Made by a program: the position numbers and the translations under genes | The notes under the pieces: generated by a model | Databases searched by the model: none | What the model was told of the DNA's origin: nothing | What the model saw: only the letters and a program-made list of their open reading frames with translations | Shown: piece by piece, positions 23,711-36,126 of the stretch | Numbering within the stretch: the stretch's first letter is position 1 | Layout: each line of letters begins with the position of its first letter | NCBI RefSeq assembly: GCF_904849725.1 | Contig: NC_058523.1 | Location: 344,265,948-344,329,947 of the forward strand | Length of the DNA stretch: 64,000 nt | Direction: 5' to 3' | Origin: Hordeum vulgare subsp. vulgare | Lineage: Eukaryota; Streptophyta; Magnoliopsida; Poales; Poaceae

Positions 23711-24926
23711 AACTCCTCCTATGTTGTCTCAGCATAGCCGGTCCCAGACCCGGGTAAAGGAGGAGGGTTGTGATAGGTGTGGCGAGCCAACGTGGAAAAC
23801 CCAGCCACTCTTATGGAGATGAAACCCAAAGGAAACTCATTGGGGGCGTAACCCTCTTAGCGACGCGCCACATCGGAAAGAAATTACCCTCATCAAGGAT
23901 ATGTATGATAATGTTGTGACAAGTGTTCGAACAAGTGATGGCGACACCGATGACTTTCCAATTAGAATAGGGCTACACCAAGGGTCAGCTTTGAGCCCTT
24001 ATCTTTTTGATTTGGTGATGGATGAGGTCACAAGGGATATACAAGGAGATATCCCATGGTGTATGCTCTTTGCGGATGATGTGGTGCTAGTCGATGATAG
24101 CCGAACGGGGGTTAATAGAAAGTTAGAGTTATGAGGCGGACTCTAGAATCGAAAGGTTTTAGGCTTAGTAGAACTAAAACTAAATACATGAGGTGCAGTT
24201 TTAGTGCTACTAGGCACGAGGATGGAGAGGTTAGCCTTGGTGGGCAGGTGGTACCGGAGAGAGACACGTTTCGATATTTGGGGTCCATTTTGCGGAAGGA
24301 TGGCGATATCGATGAAGACGTGGGCCACCGAATCAAGGCTGGGTGGATGAAGTGGCGCCAAGCTTCTGGCATACCCTGTGACAAGAGAGTGCCACAAAAG
24401 CTAAAAGGCAGGTTTTATAGGACAGCTATCTGACCTGCGATGTTGTATGGCGCGGAGTGTTGGCCAACCAAGAGACGACATATCCAACAGTTAGGTGTAG
24501 CAGAGATGCGCATGTTGAGATGGATATGTGGCCACACAAGGAAGGATCGGGTACGGAATGACGATATACGAGAGAGACTTGGGGTAGCACCGATTGAAGA
24601 GAAGCTGGTCCAGCATCGTCTCAGGTGGTTTGGACATATTCAACGGAGGCCACCGGAAGAGCCGGTGCATAGCAGACGGATAAAGCGTGCTGAGAATGTT
24701 AAGAGGGGTCGTGGTAGACCAAACTTGACATGGGAGGAGTCCGTTAAGAGAGACCTGAAGGTTTGGAATATCGACAAAGACTTAGCCATGGACAGGGGTG
24801 TGTGGAAGTTAGCTATCCACGTTCCAGAGCCATGACTTGGCTTCGAGATCTTATGGGTTTCAACTCTAGCCTACCCCAACTTGTTTGGGACTGAAAGGCT
24901 TGGTTGTTGTTGTTGTTGTTGTTGTT
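23711..24926 (+). mobile_element. RTE-clade LINE, internally deleted
   Basis: Flanked by an 18-bp imperfect direct repeat (23693-23710 and 24927-24944, 16 of 18 identical, ATTTTGCTGGTGCTACTT type), a target-site duplication. The first 170 bp are untranslated 5' sequence (CCGGTCCCAGACCCGGGTAAAGG). They are fused directly to the middle of the reverse transcriptase (IRIGLHQGSALSPYLFDLVM; active site FADDVVLVDD). A one-base deletion near 24133 shifts the frame, a TGA at 24432 replaces an expected codon, and the C-terminal region (MRMLRWICGHTRKDRVRNDD) ends at 24835. The 3' end is a (GTT)n run at 24903-24926, the usual RTE terminus. The endonuclease and the RT N-terminus are missing. Confidence 0.92.
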
Positions 24927-25162
24927 ATTTTACTGCTGCTACTTGTATCGTTTTGCAGGGAGCACCTCCCAGTGCCTATGTTTTGCCAGAAGGTTGATTC
25001 ATTTCTGTTCCGGCAAATTTCAGGCACTCAATATGTCCTATTTTAGCAATGAAGATTTTTTATGCAATGTTGTTTGACTTATGATTTGGGTGACTTTTGG
25101 TCTGTTGGAGATCCTCATGTAACTTTCAGTATGTTCTTGATGGGGGAATACCGACAGTTGTC

Positions 25163-25447
25163 GTGGGGGTCGCTTCCTCTTCTTCTATTCTTGCGATATA
25201 TACCTCGGTACAATGCGCAAGGATATAAGAAAAGTTGCGACCATCACCGATGGTCGAAATATAGTGTGGGGGAGACAAGAAGAGGAGGAAGCGACCAGCA
25301 CCGACGGTCAAAATATCAGAGGAAGAATCTAGAGTGTTGTTGTGGGGGTCGCTTCCTCCTTCGTTCCTGTGTGCTAGAGATTTTGGTAATGCACGCGGGA
25401 ACAAAGGGAGGAGCTGTCATCACCGACGGTCGAAATAGTAGTGTGAG
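25163..25447 (+). repeat. About 178-bp diverged tandem duplication
   Basis: The words GTGGGGGTCGCTTCCTC at 25163 and 25342 and CACCGAYGGTCGAAATA at 25245 and 25421 recur at the same offset of 176-179 bp. A further inverted copy (GAGGAAGCGACCAGC, 25287) lies between them. Confidence 0.6.
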
Positions 25448-25578
25448 GGAGTGTCCACCAACATACACCTCCATATTAGTGTGAGAGAGTGTGCACCATA
25501 TGCACAATGAGATATGCTGGTTTTATATACACCAATAGTTATCATCAATTTTTAATCTTTGAATTAGGAACACAGGAA

Positions 25579-26765
25579 ATGTCGTCTAACGATGAAGCGA
25601 TCCCTGAGTGTGACTATTGCAGCGAAGATCGGGGAATATGCGACAGGCCTCACCTGTGAAACGGCAGGTTCTTCACCATCAATTTTGACGAGACTTTTGA
25701 TGTTTTTACGGTACGCAACGGTGATCACTTTTTTTGCTTCTTTGCTTTGTGTTTCTTTGCTTCAACGTGTAATTTCCCTTTTTACAATTCGACTAGTGCA
25801 TCCCCTGCCATGCAAGATGGCATGTCTTGGAGAAGCTCGGTTTCCACGAAATGGAGAATATGGAGACGAGGAGAGGTTACTTGAGGACTAAACTTGGTTT
25901 CACACTTCTGGTTAAACTATACAATGTAGTTAATCACTCGCATTTTGGTTTCTCAACTTGGCAAGCTCTAGGCAAGGCATACAGATTTCAGGGGGATATG
26001 AAAATAACCTTCAATATTCGTCTTGAAGATGATACTGAAGGTAATATCGACATTTGGGTGGATGTCGATATGCTTCTAGTTTTACCTCTATGTGAGTTTG
26101 TCAACCATATTTGTTTATTTAAAATTAATTTGCATTGTCTATTTGAAAATATCTCGTGTTCATCCCTACTTAACTTGTTTATTTTGAATTGACAGCTTAT
26201 TTCCTATCTTCGAGTGAAACACAGAAGATAATAGATTAGACACACTACACTTATGAATCACATCTAACTTGGGAGGAGAAGGATTTTCTTGTCACGTTTG
26301 TTAATGGTTGCCTATCTATTAGGTACGATATGAATTATGGAGCTGGCCCAAATTATAAATTATACATGCCACTAGTGCATAGGTTGAGGGCTGATGACAT
26401 TCACGCAATTATCTTGGTAAATTGCATTGCTAACTAGGCTACTATTATATAAATTGCATTGCTAACTAGGCTACTATTATGTTCTTCAACAAAAATTGCC
26501 AAATGATGTTGTGCCTCCATTGATGCATGGTGAAAGTGAGATTGTAATTACAAGCCGTCCGTGCGTCCCTTTTGTTTTTAAATACTCGAGTTTGCACAAA
26601 CAAGGAGGAAAACTTCAAAATGAAGCATGGAGAGAAATAAAGAACGATCGTAAGACACAACTTGAAGACTGTTGGATCTCTTTACTTCATCGTGAAAACT
26701 TAGGTGTTTTCTGTTTTATAACATTTTACCTAGGAGAGAGGACTAGGTCCTACGACATATATTAA
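25579..26765 (+). pseudogene. Multi-exon host-gene-like fragment, possibly B3-like, probably transposon-captured
   Basis: Not an intact gene. Three exon-like blocks share one direction. Block 1 (25579-25715) in one frame reads SNDEAIPECDYCSEDRGICD and continues to a hydrophobic NGRFFTINFDETFDVFTV. Block 2 (25800-26090) reads EKLGFHEMENMETRRGYLRT, then FGFSTWQALGKAYRFQGDMK and ITFNIRLEDDTEGNIDIWVD. Block 3 (26480-26700) reads KLPNDVVPPLMHGESEIVIT and EAWREIKNDRKTQLEDCW. T-rich, intron-like DNA separates them (for example 25720-25800 and 26090-26195). The charge pattern, including a basic strand followed by ITF...R.ED, recalls plant B3-type DNA-binding proteins, but that is a guess. Position inside CACTA- or Helitron-like DNA suggests capture. 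Confidence 0.4.
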
Positions 26766-26830
26766 CTTGGCATGATGAATTAGTATGACGACTATTATGG
26801 TGTTTTTGACCAAGTTGAATTTGAGGAAAA

Positions 26831-26863
26831 CTAGTCACCAACCTGTGCATACGCACTGGCTAG
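26831..26863 (+). other. Helitron-like 3' terminus (candidate)
   Basis: A small hairpin GTGC-ATAC-GCAC (26845-26856) is followed three bases later by CTAG (26860-26863) and then T, resembling the Helitron rule of a hairpin just before CTRR and insertion before T. The hairpin is short and the 5' TC end was not found, so this is only a candidate. Confidence 0.25.
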
Positions 26864-27707
26864 TTTTTTAAACGGTTCATACTGACAATACTTTTCAAAA
26901 CCTCTTATTTTTTGCATCCGGTATAAAAATACATTTGGTGTATGTGAACTCTTAATTGAATGTTGAATATGAAAACAGATCAATCATATCCTAAAGGATT
27001 AACTATCTTGTGAAAATATTTATATTTGATTTTACTCTATTTTCATTTGAAACACTAAATCTAGCATGTTTTAATTCGGTCATTATATTCAACTTAGTAA
27101 CAAATAAGGTAGTTCTAACTTTTAAACAATAGTTAGAAATCTAATTGTTCACTCAGAGAAAATAACATGCTAGTTTAATATCTATACTTACTACTATTTA
27201 AATACTTCTTGACGGCGTGTTCGTGTTGCATAGTGTCGCTTACTGCACAATAACTTAATTTGTCATTTTTCTTAGCTTGAAAATATTGTATTTCCTCATA
27301 TGATATGCATGCCTATATTTGTTTCACGCACCTGTTAATTTTTATATAATAAAAAAATGACATCGTCCAAATTACTTTATCATGATGTCAAATTAATGGA
27401 GGTCGATCCATGCATTCTACTTTTTAGGTTATCATTGCAGTTTAGGCATATTTAACAAAAGCTTAACTAAGCTTTACACAAATATACATGTCTATCAAAT
27501 CATACAGAGTGTACACTACTCAATTGTAATATTGAGAGATTCATTAATCACCTCGTCAACGAAACAAACCTTTTAGGTCAACTTGTAAATTTATTTTTAC
27601 ATTGTTTTTCTTTTAAGAATACTTGCTTTGGCAAATATCAAAATCATCTTCTTTTGATTGACAATAACACAATGGCTTACCGGAAGACCAAACCAGATTT
27701 CTAGTGC
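26864..27707. other. AT-rich unassigned sequence
   Basis: No coding frame, terminal repeat or tandem array is seen. It abuts the truncated left end of the composite Gypsy at 27708. Confidence 0.5.
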
Positions 27708-30700
27708 ACCAAGGCTCGGTGGAAACACAAAGGGGCATTTCTCTATATAGAGAGCTACTAAGGGCATACGACTAGGTGTCGAATCCCATGCATATCACAG
27801 TGCATCACACGTACCCATGACATACTCGATATGCATAGATACAACAATGGCATCACAACATAACCATACAACATCACAACATTTATTTAGAAGACTCGGA
27901 AGAGTCTTGCATAATATATTCATACAGGTAGGGGCCACATGACCCAACACGCAAGTCATACAAGCAGAGTCATGCAAACCAAGCGGAAGCATAAAAGTTG
28001 TCTGAGTACAGACAGTTGAAAGGAAAAGGCATAAGCCTGACTATCTACAGATCCCTTCTGAAAGGGGCCAGGTCGTAGCTGGGACACGGGTTACTCATCA
28101 TCATCGAGGTCTAGATAGAACCCACCTGTTGGCTCATGGGTATCCTCTGCAACAATTATTAAACAAACATGAATACAAGAGTACTCAGCAAGACTTTAGA
28201 ACAGATCTATCTACTCATGCACAAGTATCAACAAAGGGGGTTGTGGGGTTTCATGCAGCAAGCTAGCTTTGACTCTTGGCTAGACTAAACTACAATTTTG
28301 AATAGTTTTAACAACTTTGATAAGTCGTACACGAGTCCACTACCACCACAACAATACACTATCATGGACTCCTTTCCGTCTCCCTACGGAAATGCCATAC
28401 ATGATACTCACACTTATCTTGACACTTTTATGAGTAGCCATTAAAGTTATCTATGAACAATATATGTCTCCAAGTAGTCCATATCCGCGGAAGCGGCTAT
28501 TCGAATAGATCATAACCCTGTAGGGGTGTACTTCTTCACACACGCTCTCGCCACTTATCGCCATGTGCACGTCATGCACCTCGGCAACCTTCAAGCGGAA
28601 GCCCAGCGAGGGAGTCGGCCACGACCGTTAACCACGCTAATACCTAGTCCACGTTTATCGCCTATTTGAGAGTGAACCCGCACGGAAGTCTGGCCGAGGT
28701 TTCTGCCACGGCCCCAAACGATGTGCGCAGGGTTCCCAAGCCCACCCTCCGGGTGCCACTTGGTACACCGTGCCACTGCCTGCCGCATCATAGCCCACCT
28801 CTAAGGTCAGCACTATGCAGGGCCTCCAGCATGACTATAAACACCAGAAACTACTTGCAACTCCTGGACTGAGTACTAGGCGATTAATATGTCGAGTGGG
28901 GTCATATTTCAGGGCCCAGCATGGGATAGTAACTAGTCTTCGATTACATACACGGAACTCAGTTCCTAAGGACGGTTCCAATGAAACAACCTGCCATGTA
29001 CTCCTACATAGCCTCTCATCAGTCCCTTTACCAAATCAGGTTCCGCACTTATTCTTTGTCACTAACACACATTCATCCATTACTGTTCATCACCCAGATG
29101 AAACGGACGTGACACAACTCTAGGCATAGCACGCATAGCAGGATAAGACACATCATGGCTCAAGCAACTACTAGGTATGCTAGGTTGCAAGTTTTAGCTA
29201 TTTACTGTGACAATGACAGGTCATGCAAAGGAATAGGTTCAGCTACCGAATTAAAGCATTTGAAATATTTTGTCCTAATGCAATAAGTGGGAGCAAGAGC
29301 AAGAACATGGGATTATATCGGGATGATCAAAAGGGTGCTTGCCTTGTTGCTCAGCAGAAGGATTAAATCTGCCAGTCGGATATTCGGACGTATCCGGAAG
29401 GGTGGAGCCTACCGAAATAATAACGACAATCAATAACATTCATATGCAACAATATGATGCATGATCATGGCATGAAATGAAAATGTAGCATAGTTTAAGA
29501 TGACTAACAGAATCTTAGTATGAATCTAGTTTGAATTCAAAATTCAATATTATTTGAAATGGTATATTTATCAAATTCATTTAATTGATTTGACCTGATG
29601 CTATTTCATAACTTTGTTTGTCATGCATGAAAATAGCACCATTGTGTTCATTGGATTTTTCTGATTAATTTGCATATATTATTTGTCACATTTGGAGTTA
29701 TATTCAATTTTCTATGAATTTCCAAAGTTTTGCACTTATTCTGGAATTATTATAAAATAGAAATGGTATTACTGCATCAGCATGACATCAGCAGGTCAAT
29801 CTGGCCGTTGAAAGTCAAACCTGACCAGTGGTCAGTGACTCTGGCCAGATTTTAATTAAACTTTAAGTTAATTAGTTAGTTAACAGAGCCCACATGTCAG
29901 TGTCTGGTTAGTGATTTAATTAACTAATTAGTTTTATTATCTTAAACTTAATTAGCCAGGGGCTGGCCCCACCTGTCATGGGCTCAAGGGAGTCAACCCA
30001 CCGGCGCTGGGGGTGGAACCCACCGGCGTTGAGCCGTCGTTAGCTCCAGATATGGCGGAGGTCATCGGAAATGCACCTCCGGCGATCAAATGAGCGGCAG
30101 ATGGCACCGGAGGAACGGCCACTCATCCACGCGTCCATTTTTGCTATGCTCAGGGGTTGAAATGGCCGGAGATGACGCCGGCGACGAGCTCGACTGCTGT
30201 CGGAGCTCGGGCAACATCAAGATCATCAAAACAGAGGGCATTAGGGTCGGGGTTTGGCTCCTACAGCATCTACCCGATGCACTGAAGCTGACGGTGGTCT
30301 CAGATGGACCAACCCATCATCAGAACATCACCGGCGATGAGCTCCCGCGGCAGATCTCATCGGGCTCCGACGGAAACGGGCGCTAGGGCACGGGATCGAT
30401 GCGGAAAAGAGGGGGAAACCATCTTGAGCTCACAGGGGCTGCAGAGACATCGACAGCGGGCTCGGGGACGGTCTCGAGAGGGAGAACAACGGCAGCGAGC
30501 TTCGGTGATCCGAGGAGGAAGACGACAGCTTTGGGGCGATGCAGGGCTCGAGGGCTTGCTTCCTTCGGCGGAGACGACGTGCTCGACGAAGCGGAGCGAA
30601 CGACATGCTCAGGGAGGCTTGAGGTGGCCAGAGACGACGGCGAGCTCGAGCTCAAGCTCGGCTCTAATGGCGGCCGAGAAAGAGGGATACTGGAAGGCGA

Positions 30701-31350
30701 ATGAGGAGAGGGAGAGATCTAGAATGGGTCGCCGGAGCTTATCCCTTCGCAGCCAGCACGACGGCGAGGTCAGGCAGGAACTCAGGTGGGTGGCCGCGCC
30801 GGAGAGAGCGATGGCCACCTCCTGCTGCTCGCTGGCAAGAGGAAGACGACAGCGAGGGAGATGGGTTGGGCCAAGGTAAGCGCTAGATAGACTTTTCCCA
30901 TTTCTTTTCTTTTCTGATTTTTGTTTTAACCTTTCTGACATTTGTTTCATTTTATTTTTGGCTCCAAACTATTTCTAAAATAGTGAAAATAATGTTGGGG
31001 TGTTATTTGGAATTTTTCCAAACCCATATAAAATATTCAACTTTTTATAATAACGAGTGATATTTAAAATCCCTTAATTGAATATTATCACGGGATTTTG
31101 TGTTTTAAATAAAATACCAAATGTACTTTTAAAAATAAATCCACCCCTGAAATATTGTTTCCACTATTTATCAAAAATGACGGACTTTTATGAAGTCCAT
31201 TATGAGTTCATTGATTTATCACAATTATGAGTTGGGTTGAATATGGAGTTGCTAGGGTTTTTCTCTTTGATTTCCATTTTCACTTTTAGATGCAATAGTA
31301 AACATGAGCACAATCTTGCTAGACTTCAAATAGAAACTAGGGATGTGACA
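27708..31350 (-). repeat. LTR copy A (3' LTR of internal copy 1), truncated
   Basis: 3,643 bp aligning over its whole length to 37763-41414. Sense start TGTCACATCCC at 31350. Its sense 3' end is missing: 27708 corresponds to 37763 of copy B, so 389 bp are lost. It contains a GC-rich stretch (30090-30890) with overlapping frames that are not convincing genes. Confidence 0.93.
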
Positions 31351-34300
31351 ACTCACCCGCACTCAAAAGAATCTCGTCACGAGATTTGGAAGTCGTCGGG
31401 AATAGCACGGGATACTCAAGTGGGAGATGGTCCTCTCTTTCCCATGTTGCCTCTTTTTCAGCATGATTTGACCATTAAAATTTAAGAAACTTGAGGTTTC
31501 GACATCGAGTGGTACGCTCAGCTTGATCAAGAATACGAACAGGATATTCTCGGTATGAGAGGTTATCTTGGAGATCAAGCGTTTCATGGTCCACTCCACG
31601 GACAGGATCCGAGAAGCAACGCCTGAGTTGCGAGATGTGGAAAACATCATGAACCTTGGAAAGATGCGTAGGAAGTTCCAACTGGTAGGCAACTTCTCCT
31701 CGTTTGGCAAGAATGCGAAAAGGACCAATGTAACGAGGAGCCAAATTGCCTTTGATACCGAAACGATGGGTACCCTTCAAAGGTGTAAGCCGAAGGTAAG
31801 CCTTCTCATCAACTTCAAAGGTCACAGCCTTATGATGACGATCATATTGGCTCTTTTGACGAGACTGGGTTGTTTTCAACTTTTCATGAATAATGCGAAC
31901 TTGCTCTTTTGCTTCCTGGATCATATCCGGACCAAAGAGTTGCCTCTCTCCAGTTTCTGACCAATTAAGAGGTGTTCGACATCTTCGTCCATAAAGAACT
32001 TCAAAAGGGGCTTTGCCCAAGCTTGATTGATAACTATTGTTATAAGCAAATTCGGCGAATGGAAGACACTTCTCCCAATTCAAACCGAACAATATAACAC
32101 AAGCTCGAAGCATATCCTCTAGGATTTGATTGACTCTTTCTAATTGACCACTTGATTGAGGATGGAAAGTAGTGATAAAATATAGGTGGGTCCCCATGGC
32201 ATTCTGAAAACTTTCCAAGAAATGAGAAGTAAAAATACTTCCACGATCTGAGTTCATCTCCACAGGGACACCATGAAGAGACACTATTCGAGAGATATAT
32301 AACTCTGCTAGCTGGCTAGCTGTTATACTCTCGCGAACTGGAAGAATATGAGCTACTTTGGAAAGACGGTCAATGACCACAAAGATAGCCTTATTTCCTT
32401 TCTTGGTCCTGGGAAATCCAGTGATGAAATCCATACTAACTTTATCCCATTTCCATTCAGGAATAGCTAAAGGTTGAAGGGTGCCAACAGGCCTTTGATG
32501 TTCTGCCTTAACTCGACGACAAACGTTGCAGTTAGCAACAAACTCAGCAATTTCTCTCTTCATCCTAGTCCACCAAAACCTCTGGCGTAGGTCCTGATAC
32601 ATCTTAGTACTACCAGGATGAATGGTGAGAGGAGAATCATGAGCCTCCTTAAGGATCAACCGCCTTAGATGTGGATTCTTAGGAACGACTAGACGGTTCT
32701 GAAAAAACACAACCTCTTGATCATTCATGGAGAATTCCTTAGCGTTTTCACTAATAATATTCTCCTTGATCTGTGATATACCTTTATCACGCTTTTGACC
32801 AGCTATGATTTGGTCCCTAAGAATAGGTTTCGCCACCAGGTTAGAAAGGAATCCTTGAGGAACAATGTGGAGGTTTAACTTCCGAAATTCCTCATAGAGA
32901 TGTGGTTGACCTCGTTGTAACATCACATTGTTACAATAAGACTTACGACTTAGTGCATCAGTCATGACATTGGCCTTCCCCGGGGTGTAAGTTATCCCTA
33001 AGTCATAATCTGATATCAACTCAATCCACCGTCTTTGCCTGAGATTCAAATCCGGCTAGGTGAAGATATATTTCAGATTTTGGTGATTAGGGAATACTTC
33101 GCAACGATTACCAAGAAGGTAATGTCGCCAGGTTTTTAGTGCATGGACTACAGCTGCAAGCTCAAGATCATGTGTGGGATAATTATCCTCATGTGGACGC
33201 AACTGCCAAGATGCTATGCAATCACATGACGATCATGCATGAGAATGCAACTTAATCCTTGTCGCGAGGCGTCGCAATAGATAACAAAGTTCTTAGAGAA
33301 ATCTGGTGGTAGCAACACAGGTGCGGAAGTCAGGCGTCTTTTCAGTTCCTGAAAGCTATGCTCACACTGTGGTGTCCACTCGAACTTTTTATCTTTCTTG
33401 AGGAGTTCAGTTAGAGGCTTTGCAACCTTAGAGAAGTTCTCAACAAAGCGGTGACAGTAGCTCGCTAGACCAAGAAAACTCCTAACTTGCTTAACCGATT
33501 CAGGTTGAGTCCAATCAAGGACAGCTTGAACTCTCTCGGGATTGATAACAATACCCTTACCAGAGATTATGTGGCCTAGATAGGTCACTTCCGGTAACCA
33601 AAATTCACATTTTGAAAACTTGGTATAAAGGGGATGCTCTCGAAGTTTCATCAATACCATACTTAGATGCTCGGCATGTTCTTGTTCGTATTTCGAGTAG
33701 ATGAGAATATCATCGAGGTATACCACGACGAATTTATCCAAATACTCCATGAAGATTGAATTCATCAAGCGAGAGAAGGTGGTTGGGGCATTGGTTAACC
33801 CGAAGAACAGGACGGTGTACTCGTATTGGCCCTAAGGAGTGACAAAAGCCGTTTTTGGAATGTCCCCGTTCTTGATCTTGATTTGATGGTAACCCAACAG
33901 CAAATCCATTTTGGAGAAGACTGAGGATCCAGCGAGCTGATCATACAAATCGTTGATCTTGGGGAGCGGATACTTGTTCTTTATGGTGACCAGGTTAACT
34001 GGTCAATAATCTACAACCATCTGATCCGTTCCATCCTTCTTCTTAACGAACAGGACGGGACAAGCCAAAGGAGAAGATCTAGGACGAATGAAACCTTTAT
34101 TCACGGCATCATCTAGTTGTTTCTTAAGTTTGGCTAGCTCTAAGGGTGCCATCTTATAAGGTCTTCTGGCTATTGGGACGGTTCCTAGAACAAGGTCTAT
34201 CACATACTCTACATCCCTGTCAGCTGGAATTCCTGGCAGTTCTTCTGGAAAAACATCCGGAAAGTCACGGACTACCGGAATGTCTTCAAGTTCTGGAAGA

Positions 34301-34890
34301 GGACTAGAATTGAGGGAATAGAGTTGGCATTTGGAAATTCGAGTGGAGGCATTAACTATCTCACCCAGTGGATGGGTAAGCTGAACATTTCTAAAATGGG
34401 TATCAATCTTGGCATAATGAGCTGACATCGACTCCATACCCAAGATGATATTGATATCTGAGGATTTCAGGGCTATTAATGATGCTAGAAAAACTAGCCT
34501 CTCTACTAGGATTTCATTGTCATAACTTATCCTAGAAGTTTGCCATTTACTAGCAGGGGTTTGGACAACTAATGGGATTGGCATATCACAAAAGGACATG
34601 TTATGCAACTGCACATAACTTTCGGAAATGAAGGAATGAGATGACCCGGTGTCAAAAAGAACAGACGATGGGTGATGATTGACAAGGAGCGTAACCAAAA
34701 TGACGTCGGGATCCTCTGCAGCTTCTTCTGCTGAGACATAATTCATGCGGCCATGCGCAGAAGTTGGCTTCACATAGTATGCTTTGCCCGGCTTGCCTTG
34801 CCCAACAGACTTCCGAGGTTGCTTTGCAGCTATATTCCAAGGACACTCTCGTGAATAGTGTCCTGGTCCTCCACACTTGTAACAGGTCAC
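31337..34890 (-). pseudogene. Gypsy pol copy 1: protease, RT, RNase H, integrase, chromodomain
   Basis: Sense 34890 to 31337. A gag zinc knuckle ([14 protein letters not shown]) is followed by protease ([18 protein letters not shown] intact). RT starts near 34230 and is broken by TGA at 34005-34003 and TAG at 33834-33832; its active site is VVVYLDDILIYSK. RNase H (FVIYCDASRQGLSCIL) is followed by a frameshift and a TAG at 33058-33056. Integrase shows HPGSTKMYQDLRQRFWW, CNVCRRVKAEHQRP, DFITGFPRTKKG, NSDRGSIFTSHF and QSSGQLERVNQILEDMLRA. A chromodomain-like end (YREYPVRILDQAE) hits TAA at 31477-31475, but the same frame then stays open (WSNHAEKEATWERED) through the polypurine tract and stops at TAG 31339-31337, 12 bases inside the LTR. 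Confidence 0.93.
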
Positions 34891-35807
34891 CTGATTGGCA
34901 CGTGGTGCAGCATTGCTAGCTGGAGCACCATAGGTCTTTGCTGGGGGGTTGGTCTGGTTCGCCTAAGGCGCCACATAGGATGGCCTCGAGGTATATCTCG
35001 ACGGCAGGGAGCTATTCGGGACCCACAACCTGCGTTTCAGAAACGCGGAACCGGATGAGGAGCCCGAATCGCGAGAGTGCTTCTTCGTGGCTTCATAGTC
35101 GGTATGACCAGTCTCGGCACTGATCGCCTTGTTGACAATATCTTGGAAACTTGTACATTCATGAAGGCACGGGTCATGACGAAGTTCGGGGCTCAGACCC
35201 TTGCAGAATCTTGCTTGCTTCTTGGAATGAGTTGAAACCTCTTCAGTTGCGTAGCGAGCGAGATTACCGAACTCGCGGCTATAAGCATCCACGGTCAACT
35301 TTCCTTGGGTGAAGGCACAGAATTCCCCTCTCTTACGGACCATCAGACTCTTTGGAATGTGGTGCAGACGGAAGGCTGCAGTGAAATCTGCCCATGTGGC
35401 TGCTGGTCCGGCAGGACGCATAGCTTCAAAATTCTCCCACCACAGATTAGCGGGGCCTTCCAGAAAGTACGCAGCGAAGGTCACCTTGTCAGCCTAAGAA
35501 ACATTGGCTGAGCGTATCTTGCACGATATACTGCACAACCAGTCATGAGCGTCGAGACGATCGACGGAGTGATGGTACTTTGGGGGATTCAGCTTCACAA
35601 AGTCATTAAGGGACACTCCGTCATTTCATGGATGACGAGCCGTATTTTTCTCAATACGTTCTAGCAGAGGTTGGTCTCTCTCTTGTTTCTTTCCGCCTCG
35701 AGCATAACCTCGGCCAGAGAAGGCGGGTGAGGCAGTTCCTCATGTGCTGCCTGACTACCTTCTCCCTGCTCATGGCTAGGGGCACGGTTCCGCCTGGTAA
35801 ACACCAT
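34891..35807 (-). pseudogene. Gypsy gag copy 1
   Basis: Sense start ATG at 35807 (MVFTRRNRAPSHEQGEG). A frameshift and stops follow near 35650; the frame resumes with capsid-like FAAYFLEGPANLWWENFEAM, then FRLHHIPKSLMVRKRGEF and LARYATEEVSTHSKKQARF. A TAG lies at 34965-34963, just before the zinc knuckle region shared with pol. The protein would form the particle shell; this copy cannot be read through. Confidence 0.85.
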
Positions 35808-36126
35808 CCTGGCAAACAAACTCACAGCTTAGACTAGATCAACATCAATACTAACTATGGATTAAGAATGCACTGAACACATGGAATGCGGAAATCAACA
35901 TCCGAACAACATGGTAACAAGCAAACTGCTATATACACACCATGGTTCATACACACCATTACATAGTTTAGTACAACCTCAAACTGAAGAGCAAGCTACT
36001 GAAAAGATGATACTACTCATCAGAGGCTTTCCAAACTTCCTATACATTATTTGTCTATGCCTTCGGAACTCATCTCACAACATAGTCATACTCCACAAGA
36101 CACACACGACTGTGGAAGTACAACTA

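Noticed and set aside
27690..27707. CTAGTG at 27701 as the right terminus of the CACTA element
   Set aside because: The preceding bases do not match the inverted form of the left terminus (AGGGAAAAGC part missing), so only five or six bases agree.
30304..30950. Long open frames on both strands in the GC-rich part of LTR A (also 40368-41014 and 45425-46073)
   Set aside because: They are open on several frames of both strands, reflect GC- and repeat-rich composition (GAGCTCGAGCTC-like runs), and break differently in the three LTR copies.
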